64,000 nt of DNA from Phaffia rhodozyma. Its lineage: Eukaryota; Basidiomycota; Tremellomycetes; Cystofilobasidiales; Mrakiaceae. The notes beneath the pieces were generated by a model. It saw only the letters and a list, made by a program, of their open reading frames with translations. It did no database searches and was not told the origin of the DNA. The position numbers were made by a program, and so were the translations under genes. Of this stretch, positions 47,508 through 58,484 are shown in pieces (within the stretch, counting starts at the first letter, position 1; every line of letters starts with the position of its first letter). The stretch is taken from the NCBI GenBank assembly GCA_014706385.1, contig JACGZH010000007.1, positions 1,309,501-1,373,500 of the forward strand. Reading direction: 5' to 3'.

Positions 47508-50500
47508 ATGGCCTCTCTTACAGCTGCTGAACTTCAAAAGGTTGGTCTGTCGTTATTCGTGATTTTTCTTTCTTTCGCTCTTCTCTTCTTTTCTTTTTCT
47601 CCTTTCGTTTCGTGCTCTTGCGTCTTTTTCTTCTTCCTTTTCTTCTTTCTCTTTCTTCTTTCTCTTTTATGACCTTGTCTATCTATCACTTCATGCGTCA
47701 ACTCGCTTTCTACTACCTTCTTGTTCTGACGCTCTCTTCTCTCCTCTTCTCTTTCTTCCTCTCTCCTATTGACCCTTGTTCCTTCCTTCCTACTCTTCTC
47801 AGCGACACGCTCTCGAAGGTGCCCCTGATCCTTTCCCCGCGTTCCGAGAGGAAACCTCCTCTCCTCGACCTTCCTCGTCCCAGGCCAACGGCAAGAAGGT
47901 CGGGTTCAACACTGATTCCCAGGACGCCTTCCCATCGCTCGCTCCCTCCGCCGCTCCCCAAGCTACGGCCAAGGTCCCTGCTTGGGGATCTGGCAATGCG
48001 ACCAAGGCCCGAACCGCTCCTCCAAAGCCTGTTGGCGTAACTGCGTCGGTTTCTCTCGTCGTCGGCACGGTCACTGACCGAGATGGCAAGGTCCTCACTC
48101 TATCGACTGTGATGAAGAAAATCCAGCAGGAAACCTCGGTCTCGCTCGAGGCATCCACTCAGAAAAAGACCTCGCTCACCACTTTCTTCATCAAGGGTCC
48201 CAACGCCAAAACCGTCGAACAGGCCACTAAGCTCCTCCGCGCCAGGCTCAGCAAGATCGTCACCTTGACCGTCGATGCCCCGCTTTCCACTCTGGGAACG
48301 ATCATCGGACCCAAGGGAGCAACCCTTAAGCGAATCACCGATCTCACTGGCTGCAGAATCAACATTCCTAAGAAGGACGACGCCGGCGCTGCCTCGGCAC
48401 CGCCCACACAGGCTGATTTGTCCACTGACTCTGACTCGGAAGCCGAGGAGGAAGCCGATGAGCCCACCACGACCATCACCATCGCTGGACCTGAGCCCTC
48501 TGCGCTCGAGGCCCAGCGAGAGATTCAATCACTCGTCGGAGAGCGAACTTCCAAGACAACCGTCCGAATCAAGGACATCCCTCCTTCGTTCTTCCCCTTC
48601 GTTTCTGCCAAGGTTCCTCAACTTGAGAAGACTTACGGATCAGACGTTGGAAAGGAGCTCCGAGTGCACGTGCCTCCGCCGGCGATGCTCAAGGTATTCA
48701 AGGCCCAGGCTGACTTGTTGGAGAGCGGAGCCGGAGTGACCGATCCTCTGGATGTAGAGTCAAGCGTCGGTGGTAAGAAGGACAAGAAGGACCTCAGGCT
48801 TGTTGTCAGCGGAGACAAGGAAGCAGTCGGTAAGACCGTCCAGGCTATCCATGAGATCCACGAGGACCTTGTGAGTTGGTTGTCTCTGCATGCAAAGAAA
48901 GATTTTTTATTTTTCGTAGTTGAAAGAAACATGCTGATACATAAATTCTTGCGCGCGCGCGCACACGCTCTGGCTTTTAGATCTCCAACACTTCCACTCT
49001 TAGCGTCCAGATCCCTAAGCGACAGCACCGATTCCTTGTCGGAGCGAACGCCGATGAGATCCTGTCTGCACATGGGTGTATTGTTGAGCTTCCTTCCATC
49101 GAGTGAGCATTTGGCTTTGGTCCTCGCCCTTTTTCTCACTTTTCTTTGATGTCACCATATGCATCGAGCTGATGATCTTTCACTCAACCAATCAAATAGG
49201 GATCCCTCTGACAACGTGGTCATCCGAGGACCTAGCCAGCAGCTTGCTTTGGCACTGGGTGCCGTACGTACCTCTTCCGGTTCCTCTGCCTGTTTTCCTG
49301 TCCCTGCCAACCTCTCTTCTTTGCTTTCGTTCTCCAAAGGCCATGGTCAAAGCCAACTCGATCGCTGTCGAATCTCTTGATTTGTGCTCCCTCCACCGAT
49401 CTCACTCTTCTCCCTCCTCCTCGGCTCTGCCGTTTGACCCGGTAACCCATGGAAAGGGATTGCTTCGATACCTTCACCGATCCAGCAAGCTTCGACAGAT
49501 TGCCGAAGCTAACAACGTGAAGATCTATACTCCGTTCGCCAACCAGATCGAGTCTCTCGATCAGGTCAACCTCGAGATTGTTGGTGAGGACAGGGAGAGC
49601 GTGAAGGCCGTCAAGAAAGAGCTCGTCGAGCTCGGAAAGGGTTTAGGGCCGGGACGGATGGAGGTGATTGAGATCGATCAACTTGTTCACAAGTTCTTAA
49701 TCGGAAAGGGAGGACTCAAGTCAGTGTTTCCGTCTATCAGATCCCTTGCTTTACAACTTTTCTTTTGTTACTGACCCGATGTCTATACCTGATACCGATG
49801 GATCATCAACAGGATGCAAAAGTTCTCTTCCGAGCACGGCGTTGGTGTAATCTTCCCTCCCTCTTCTTCGACCACTCCATCGGATGACGTTCTCCTTATC
49901 TGCCCTCCGGTACCCAATGAGGCCCAGCCCACGTCTGCTGCCGATATCAAAGCTCGAGACCTCAAGATCAAGGAGAAGCTTGCTTTTGTCAAAGATGAGC
50001 TCCTTAAGTTGGCCCAGGAGGCAGAGGATATCAAGACCCGGGTGTTGGACATCGAGTCCAAGTGGCACGCCGCGGTCATCGGCAAGGGTGGAGTCGTTCT
50101 GAACGCGTTGATCGGAGAGGAGAAGGCCGTGTCTGTCAAGGTTGGATCTACCGGGACGTCTGGTGATGATACTATCACCATCCGAGGACCCAGCGGCGAG
50201 GTTGACAGAGTTGAGAAGGAAATCCTCAACATCGTCAAGGATGCCAAGGAGGACTTGGCCATCAACGGATACACCGTCGAGTTTGCGGTCGATAAGGCTT
50301 ACGTCGGCCACTTGGTCGGTTCTGCCGGATCCTCCATCAACAAGCTTCGGGACGATCTTGGTGTCAGAGTGAACTTTGACGATGCCTCGCCCAACGGCGC
50401 TGCCGTTGATAACAAGAAGAAGTCGACTGGAGCCAAGGCGACGTGCAAGATCGTCGGACAGAGGGCTCCTGTCGAAGAGGCCAAGAGGAGGTTGTTGGCT

Positions 50501-52464
50501 CAGGTCGAGCGACTGGCAGACGAGACGACGATCTCTGTGGTTATCCCTCGAAAGTACCACGCCTCGTTGATTGGAAGCTCCGGCAAGTACGCTATCCGAT
50601 TGGAGGAGAAGTACGGAGTCAAAATTACATTCCCCCGAGATAAGGAGTCTGATCAAAAGTCAGACGAAGTCCTCCTTCGGGGTGGCAAGAAGGGTGTCGC
50701 CTCGGCCAAGGCTGAGTTGCTCGAAGCGGTGGAGTACGAGAAGGAGACTGGACAGTCGCTCACATTCACGATTCCTAGCAGGGCGGTCGCAAAGGTGCTC
50801 GGCAAGGCCGGTTCCCAGATCAACGAGATCAAGGAAGAGACTGATGCTCAGATTGATGTTGAAAAAGCCGAGGGAGGGGCGAAGGAGACGACGATCACCG
50901 TGTTGGGAACCAAGAAGGCTATCCTGGCTGCCAAGGCTGCCATCCTCGCTATCTCTGAAACTGTCGGAGAGGAGATCACGACGACGGTCGAGATCGATAA
51001 CCAGTACCATCGAACGTTGATTGGACCTGGAGGGTCTCGATTGAGGGAAATCGTCGCTTCCTGCGGCGGTCCTTCCGACGCTAGGGCCCAGTCGGGTTTG
51101 GTATCGTTCCCCAAGGGCGCAGAAAATACAAGCGCTGTCCGACTTCGAGGTGAGCCTTCGCTGATCGCAAAGATCAAGGACGAGCTTGAGCGAATCGTGA
51201 GCGAGCTCAAGGACAGGATCATCCTTGGTGTTTCCGTTCCGTTGACGCTTCACGCCTCCAAGATCGGTCGAGGAGGAAGTGCCCTGAACGATCTGCAGCA
51301 GAAGACAAACACGGTGATTCAGTTCCCTGGAAGCAGACAGTACGGCTCATTCGGCGAGCCCGAAAACGCTTCTGAACTGACCGAGGCTGACCCTAAGACA
51401 ATTGTGAAGGTGGCTGGTTCGAGGTCGGCTGTCGAGGCTGCGATCGAGCAGCTCTCTGTAAGTTGGGATCTTGTCAAATTTGCTTCAAACCTCTTTCTCC
51501 CGCGTATCTGACGTTTCTATGGACTTTTTTTTTTCTCTCTCTTTCGGGTTTCTTTGATATAATTTAAACACGGAAAAAAAAAGATTCAACCGGACGCTCC
51601 TCCTTCTCGCACCCGAACCCCCCAGCCGGATCAGTTGTCGGAGACAGTGTCGATCCCGGAAAAGTACGTGTTTGCGATCACTCGGGGATTCCTTTTCAGG
51701 AACTTGCGAAGCGCAGGGGTGATTGTGGAAAACCCGCCTGTAGCGGAGCAAGAGGATTTGCCTCGACCGACTAAAAAGTCTGCGGAGGGATCTGCGGAAA
51801 AGGGATCCACCCGAGACGAGCGACCTACTGGTCGGATCGACCAGGACGACGACGACGAAGCTTACGGAGCGTACGAATCTGAGCTGGACTACCAATTCGA
51901 GATCTACGATCGGTATGCCAACAAGGATGAGACCTCAGTCGAGTGGGTGTTGAAGTCGAGAAACCAGGCTTCTTTGGACAAGGCAAAGAAGGTGATCGAG
52001 GAGGCTGTTCAGTCTGCTGAGCAAGCCCGGTATGTCGGTATCCTTGCCGGTTTGCCCCAGTCTTCTTTGTAAGTAGAGACATAAGTCTTTCTTCTTCATT
52101 TTCTCTCTGTGATCATCCCAGTTTTCTCGAGGGGGTCTCTGATTCGGAATTTAAACCTGTTGCAGCGCTCGAATCGTGGGAAGCAAGGGAACGACCGTGT
52201 CCCGACTTCGAGCCGAGAGCGGAGCAGAGATCATTGTCGGTAAGGGTGATTCGGATATCATCCAGATCATCGGCGGTTCGTATCTTCATTTGTCCTATCT
52301 CTTTGGCTTGGCATGAGACGCATCATAATCTGATTTGGTCTACAATTCTCCTTTGTATTTTCCCCTTTTATCCCTGGTCGTCTAACGGTGAATTAGATAA
52401 GGAGAGCATTTTGCACGCAAAGGAGGCGATCGTCGAGATCGCGTCTCTGCCCGACCGATATTAA
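47508..52464 (+). CDS. SCP160: Multi-KH RNA-binding protein Scp160 / vigilin
   Basis: Polysome- and ER-associated protein with many KH domains that binds mRNAs and affects translation efficiency and ploidy control in yeast. Exon 1 (47508-47540) codes MASLTAAELQK; exon 2 starts at 47803 (RHALEGAPDPFPAF). Length about 1,300 aa over roughly nine exons. GXXG loops seen in order: LGTIIGPKGATLKRI, RFLVGANADEIL (degenerate), FLIGKGG (interrupted by an intron before KMQKF), AVIGKGGVVLNALI, LVGSAGSSINKLRDDLG, LIGSSGKYAIRLEEKYG, VLGKAGSQINEIKEETDAQI, LIGPGGSRLREI, KIGRGGSALNDLQQKTN and IVGSKGTTVSRLRAESGAEI. Several more degenerate KH copies are likely. Ends AIVEIASLPDRY*. No signal peptide or membrane span. 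The long open frames on the opposite strand across this gene are codon-bias shadows. Confidence 0.93.
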
Positions 52465-52904
52465 GGTCCAAGTTTAACTACACCATTTTTCTGGATTCCT
52501 TCTATTTATTTTCCCCCTCACAAATCACTCTATTTTCGTACTTCTATGTTACCCTCCCCTAAAATTTGTCCAATACCCTAGTTGGATTTATCCTTCTTTT
52601 CTTTGGGCGCGCGTTTTCTCTCTCTCCTTTTTTATACTTTCAGTTTCATATTTCTTTTCCTTGCAACTTTCTGGGCTTTTCCTTCAACCTCTCCAAGCTT
52701 CTATTCTGCCTCTTGTTCTCAAAAGAAAGAAAGAAAAAGGATTTACCAAATTTTCTGCCTTGTTTCTTCCATCTCTTCTTCCTTTTTATGCTCTTGTTGT
52801 TTTCTTCTTTCAGTCAACAACTTTTCTTCTCAGTGATACCGACTGGGAAAGAAAACAAAAACTCCTCCCTCTAAGAAGATTGATCTGTACTAGGAACAAA
52901 ACAA

Positions 52905-52960
52905 AGAGAGAAAGATAGATAAAGAGATAGATAGACAGATAGAAAGAATAAATAGAGAAT
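52905..52960 (+). repeat. Imperfect AGATAGAT-type microsatellite
   Basis: Runs of GATA/GAAA tetranucleotides (gagaaagatagataaagaga and similar). Imperfect, so old or stabilised. Confidence 0.8.
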
Positions 52961-54430
52961 AAAGGAGGAAACAAGAGAGAAATCTTACAAACCCCGAAAT
53001 CAATGCTTGCTCTCCCCGCGGCTGTTCGGTATTTCCATCCGACAAGGCGGACAAATAAGCTGCACGTTTGAACCCACAGACCGGGTTCGGCTCTCTACCT
53101 TTGGCTCCTAGGCCCTGATTCTGTTTTTGTTCCTGCATTGAGAAGAAAAGGAAGGGGCAAAAAAACCATGTGTAAGTCAGATGCCGGGCAAAAAGCGTCA
53201 GCCGCGGACAAGCCGACGATTGTCCGGGGAAGGGCGGGCTTGGCCGAACTCTAAATTTCCTCATTTATTTTGGCCAGGCCCGATTGGTTCTCAGAATTGA
53301 TAGAGAAAGAAGAAAACAAATCGAGAAAGAAACAAAAGAGGAACGGCTCGTGGAAATCCGTAGCGTTGGGGGGAGAAAAAAATATTGGAGCATCAGACGG
53401 CCTGATATAGGAGAGAAAGAGACCAGAAGAAGGCCGGGCAGATTCAAGGCTCGGGTACCTTATCCTAACCGCCGGTCCGTAGCGGGAGGAGGGATTCAAG
53501 GGGAGAGGGCATCCTACCGGACGGGCGCTGATTTGGCTCCCAAGGAAATTCAAAGAGAGAGAAACCCAGACTTGCTGAACCGTTCGCGAGGCCGACCGCG
53601 CATTTGACCGCCGTCTAGGGCAAGGTTCATACAGAAACAGCTATTGTTCCTCTTCCACGTTTGACCGCTATGTCCGGTTTGTACTCAGGTCTATAGGTGC
53701 TGGTGCGTGTGTGGCTGACTATTGATTGCCTCTCTCATACCGCCTCTTCCGCGCCTCATCTTTTGCTGATCGCCCGCTTCTGACGTGCCGCCTGGCCTCC
53801 ATGAGGCTCGCTATCAAGTTTGCAGATCAATATCTATGTTTGTGCTGTCACCCGACGGCTTTTCCGGCGCTCCGGGTCCCTGGATGACCCTGTGCGCATG
53901 AAGTGCAATGGGCGCTCAGCCTTCTGGTCGCACAAATTAACCAAATCACACCACACACACATACTCACATGCTGCTTGCTTTCCGTACTTCGCTCCTCTC
54001 ACAGTCTCTCTCATATACGCTCAGAGGACTCACTCACTCATCCACCCCCTTGGTCTTACTCAGTTGCACCCTGGCTCACTCACTCACACTCTCTTCTTTC
54101 ACGCTCCTCTCATCCGTTTATTTTTTCTTGCCTCTCCTCCTCTATTTCCGTTTTCTTTTCTTCTTCTTCTTCGCCTTCGTTCTTTTTTTCCTTCTTCCAC
54201 TTGAATTTTTCTTCTTCTCGAGGTCTCTCTTCTCTCTTGGATCTCTCCTTGTCCTTATCCGTCCTTTTGGGGAGGGTTCACGGTAAAGCTCTTGCTCGCA
54301 CCTTCTCTCGACACGGCTCAAGATCCATATTTCCCCTACTCAATCACCACTGCTAGTAGCTTGCCCAAGCCTTCATCCAAACCCATCATCTTGGGCGATA
54401 AGTTTCCCAGACAAAGAAACGTTGCTTCAT

Positions 54431-54463
54431 CTCTCTGTCTCTCTCTGTCTCTCTCTCTCTGTC
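54431..54463 (+). repeat. CT/CTGT microsatellite in putative leader
   Basis: Alternating TCTCTCTGTC units within a pyrimidine-rich stretch about 540 nt before the homeodomain ATG. Confidence 0.8.
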
Positions 54464-54998
54464 TTATCGATCGAATCGGCCATCCAACGATCTTCACCTG
54501 GTTAGGTCTTCCGTTCTTCTCTTTTGGGTACGTACGTTCCTTCTTCTAGTGACCCTTGAGACGCGTTCGGCCCATTCAGCCGAAGTGAATGGACAGTCAG
54601 GCCAGGCGGATCCGGCTCGTTTCCCACGCCTTCTTGTCCGTTCACTCACCGCGCTTATTTCCGGCGAACATCTCTACTGTTGTCTTTCATGCATCCTCAA
54701 ACAAAATGCCGTTCCACTCACTTCAAAGACTTTTGCTTTCTCCTTTTATTCTATCAATCTTTCTGTTCTATGGCCCTCTTTGTTTCGTCCTTCTTTTTCT
54801 TTGCCAATCATCTGGATGGATCCTTCCACAGGCATATCTTGTTCCCGGTTTCAACTCGTTCAAACCTGCTTTGAATTCTCTCCCTTCTTTCTGGTTCCCG
54901 TCTTGCGTAGGCGCTGTCTTCAAGATAAAACAAGAGAAGAAAGGTTACTATCGGTGGGAAAGGCAATCAGTATCGTCTAGAAGGTAGAACTAGTCGTG

Positions 54999-57900
54999 AT
55001 GAGGCAATCGTCCTCCTCGACTGCGTTCTCATTTTTCTCGTCAGAAGCAAACTCAGCCTACCCTTCTCCTCCTGCTCTTCCTTCTTTCTCTTCGCATCAA
55101 CACCATCCATCGACTACTTCTTCAACACAACCTTCCCGGCCGTCTTCTTTTCGTTCGTTTAACCAACAACCGACCGGCCCGATCAGTCTACCTCTCTTGC
55201 CGTCACCAAGAAAGTTTGAATGCATCGAACCTGATCTCGATCCTCGATCGACATTTGGAGATACGACATACGTCTACTCGTTTCTTCCTCCCGGACACGT
55301 ATCCTCTCTGGTACCGGCTTCATCCGGTTCGGTTGCCGAAGCAGAGGCAGAAGCAGCAGCGACAGCCGTTCTAGATTCGATACCTTCGAGTTCGACAGCG
55401 CAACGCACGAACGGAAACCAATCTATCGGTTCTGATGAGGACGACCACGAGAAAGACTCAGACATGTCAGACCATGAATCTGGTCACGGATCGAGAAACC
55501 AGAACGCTCAATCCATCGAGTGTGGCCAGGATGGTGGACAGACACCGGAAGATCTAGCGCGGCGTTTAGGGGATGGCTCCCAGATTGAAGTATGTACCTA
55601 ATCTGTCTCACATGGTCATTCGACTGAGAAGAGACTTACACAACCCGTCAAACTTCTTCTCGCTGCTTCGCATCCATCGCCGTCACCGGCCCCTCCCATT
55701 AGATAAAACATCGTCGACGAACAAGCCGGCTTCAATTCAACACGTTGGAAGAAACGTTCTTGACAAACCCAAAGCCTACAGGCACACAGCGAAAAGAGCT
55801 CGGGTCAAAGCTCGATATGTCCCCTCGGGCAGTACAAGTCTGGTTTCAAAACCGGTGAATCCATCATCACCTAAGTCTGATTGAGTTTCGGAAGCTGGAA
55901 TGAAAGAAGAAAGCAGGACAATACGTTACCTCGTTGGAATAGGTTCTGAGATCGAGGCATGGTTGTGGCTAACGTTCGCTTGTTTACTTATTTATCTTCT
56001 CTAGTCGCGCCAAAGTCAAGAACCAAGCAAAAAAGGCGGTCGAGCTTCAAGCAAAGGGTCTGTTCATGCCTCTGTTGAGAGAGACACCTTTTCCTCCTCC
56101 TTCTTCCTCTTCTTCTTACTCTATTCATCCGACCGAGTCTTTGGCAGGACGGTCGGGGAAGCTGGCTGTGGGACCGTCTCCTAATGAAATCGCACAAAAG
56201 CATCCTCGATCTCGACATCCTTCTGAGGCAGATGCGTACTCGTTGACCTCGGCCCGGACGTCCATCGATGGCAATTCCCCAAGCACCCCTGGTAGCATGC
56301 TTCTCGGTCGGATGGATCTCAGCTCAAACAACACCACCGGCGGCTCGCTCGCCAATACGTACCGACAGCACAACGGCGCGTCGCCTCAACTAGCGAGTAG
56401 TAGCAGCAGCAGCAGCTCTAGCATAGGAGCATCTGGTACACACATTGGATCGATATATTCTCCCATTATGGATCCTCGAAACTCACTCGGGATTAACAGG
56501 AGACAAAGTGTGCCCTCCTATGAGTCGACGGATAGTCTGATATGCAGACAGGAAGAAGCACTTTCTGGCTCTATTCTAGGGCTTCTCAAAGTCGGCCCGA
56601 CCACTCAAGCAGACACATACCGCAGTTCAGCCGAAGAGGATAGGTCCTTCGGAGAGGATAAGTCTTCCGGAGGATCTGCCGCTCCTTTGGACAGGACGGC
56701 AACAGGACCTTCTTCGGTTGATCGTCTATGCAGACCAGAGAGCGGTCAACTCTGGAACGGACTATATCCGGTTACCCCTACCGGTCTGCCCTCCCAGACC
56801 AGACAAAGCGAACAAAGTGATATGCTTCCGCCGCCGGTTCCGGTCGGTTCTCATCGTCGACCGTCCGTTGGGTCGACGACGACGACGACGGCGATGAGAC
56901 ATGCACCTTATAACCCGTCCCTCTCATCCCGTCGCGCGTCGGTCCCCGCAAACTCGACTTCCGCCTCTGCTTCTGTCCCTGCCTCTGCTCCGGCTTCCAC
57001 CTCATTTCTTCCACCGGTCTCGACCACAGGAAATATGTCTTGGAACTTGACGCCAATCGAAGACCACGAGGGGGCAGAAGTTTACGCTCAGATTCCTCCC
57101 GTACCGCCCCCGCTATCGGACTTTTCACAGCCACCGCGTCCGCCGCCACCTTTGCAGGTTGATCCATCCTACACCTTCGATCCAGAATTATATTCTATAC
57201 CCACTCATCAACCGCATTCGTATCAACAAGCCCAACACTTGTTTCAGCCTTTGCCCATGCAACGATCACAACAACCACAGCATTATCTACATCATCAACA
57301 GCAGCAACTCTACCAACAGTATCAGCAGCAACAGCAGCAACAACAGCAGCAGCAACAACAACAGCAGGCCGACTCTTCATATGCATTCCAATCATCATCA
57401 GTCACACTGGTTCCTCAATTTCAACAGCAACGACAACAGCAGCAACATCCGTCTTCGCGACCTCTCGAGTCCTTACCAAATGGTTCTCTCTTGTTTGGGT
57501 CCACTACGGAGATGGGGCGTGCAGTGCATCCGTCTGAGGCTCGTGTGGATGGTATGGGTCCTCGGAGGCTTGATGGTCCACGATCTTCAGGCTCTATCCA
57601 GGGGTCGGGAATGAACTATGGCTATCAGGAACACGCGCTTGAGATCCAACCTTCGACGGAGTTGACAAACGACACCTGGCACCATGCCCAGGACAACCAG
57701 TTCGCTAGGAGAGAATCTGCGTGAGTCCCATGGTCGTTTCTCTGTATCTTTGTTTATTGTTGTCTCGCGTGAATTCTCCATTATGCTGTACCTAAATCCA
57801 TTGTTTCTATGTTTGTTTTCTGGCTGGTCAGTCCGGCGCAGTTTCTAGACGACTTTTCCTCGATGAGCGTGTTAGCTATGCGGGACGGCAATGCTTCTTA

Positions 57901-58484
57901 CCTTCAGGATTACTCTTCTGTCGGGAACCCGACCCAAGGGACGACCGCTCAGTCATTAGCGATAACGGCGGCAGCGCCCTTCTCGTATATGCAGAATCCA
58001 GCTACAGGACCGGTGAATCAGAATTCAACTCCCAATTCACAGTTGCAACTGGTTCGTCTATCGTGCGACGTTTCTTGTAGCATCAGTCGAGAGTTCTAAT
58101 CTGTGACCTTCCCCCCCCCCCTTTTCTCCTATCCTTTCGTTTGCAACTTTGTTCGGGTTCACCTCAACAAATATACAAACAAACCAAACCAAACCAACAA
58201 AACCCGATTTTAAGTCATTAAAGCAACAACAGCGGGATGACATGAACCAAGGGCTTTCGAATGAGCATATTTCATCCCTTCGTTCCTACCAGCATCCTCT
58301 TCCTCATTCGCAAGCGCCAGGATCGGAGCAGGAAACGGATTTTTCCTCCGGAGGTTACATTCGTATGAATGAGGATGGCTATCCGGGCTATCCGAACTTG
58401 CAGAGAATGTCGACCTTGGCTCCTTCCGATAATTCATATATAGATTCTATCTCGCCAAAGCAGCAGCAGCGGCAGCAGCAGTAG
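54999..58484 (+). CDS. Homeodomain transcription factor with polyQ and polyS tracts
   Basis: Five exons: 54999-55589, 55703-55854, 56005-57720, 57832-58051, 58224-58484; 2,940 nt, 979 aa, in frame throughout. Exon 1 is Ser/Pro-rich with an acidic end (SDEDDHEKDSDMSDHESG). The homeodomain (about residues 198-255) exists only after splicing: IKHRRRTSRLQFNTLEETFL, TNPKPTGTQRKELGSKLDMS, PRAVQVWFQNRRAKVKNQ. By homeodomain numbering it has Val47, Gln50 and Asn51, consistent with a TAAT-type site specificity; no three-residue TALE insertion is seen. The C-terminal 700 residues are low complexity: polySer near 56397-56422, polyPro 57090-57160, polyGln about 57294-57367 and a QQQRQQQ end. The lack of a partner homeodomain gene argues against a mating-type HD1/HD2 locus. 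Target genes unknown; nuclear localisation inferred from the basic arm. Confidence 0.88.
57294..57367 (+). repeat. CAG/CAA polyglutamine-coding repeat
   Basis: Mixed CAG and CAA codons coding HHQQQQLYQQY followed by about 16 Gln. Mixed codons suggest selection for polyQ and not recent slippage. Confidence 0.9.

Larger units (their letters stand above)
52465..54998. other. Long intergenic/leader region before homeodomain gene
   Basis: 2.5 kb with no confident gene. 52465-52870 is T/C-rich SCP160 3' sequence. 52905-52960 is a GATA/AGAT-type repeat. A possible minus-strand exon with good borders lies at 52993-53132. 53940-54470 is extremely C/T-rich (TCTC, CACACA, TTCTTC runs). A CT/CTGT microsatellite lies near 54431-54463. 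The last 500 nt has several ATGs upstream of the homeodomain start, so if transcribed it would be a long leader with uORFs. Confidence 0.45.

Noticed and set aside
49751..50656. 301-codon open frame on the minus strand
   Set aside because: Lies wholly inside SCP160 coding exons and mirrors its codon bias; the KH-domain frame on the plus strand explains the sequence.
54999..58484. Mating-type homeodomain (HD1/HD2) locus
   Set aside because: Only one homeodomain gene is present; the neighbours SCP160 and RPS8 are not a divergent HD pair, and the domain lacks the TALE insertion.
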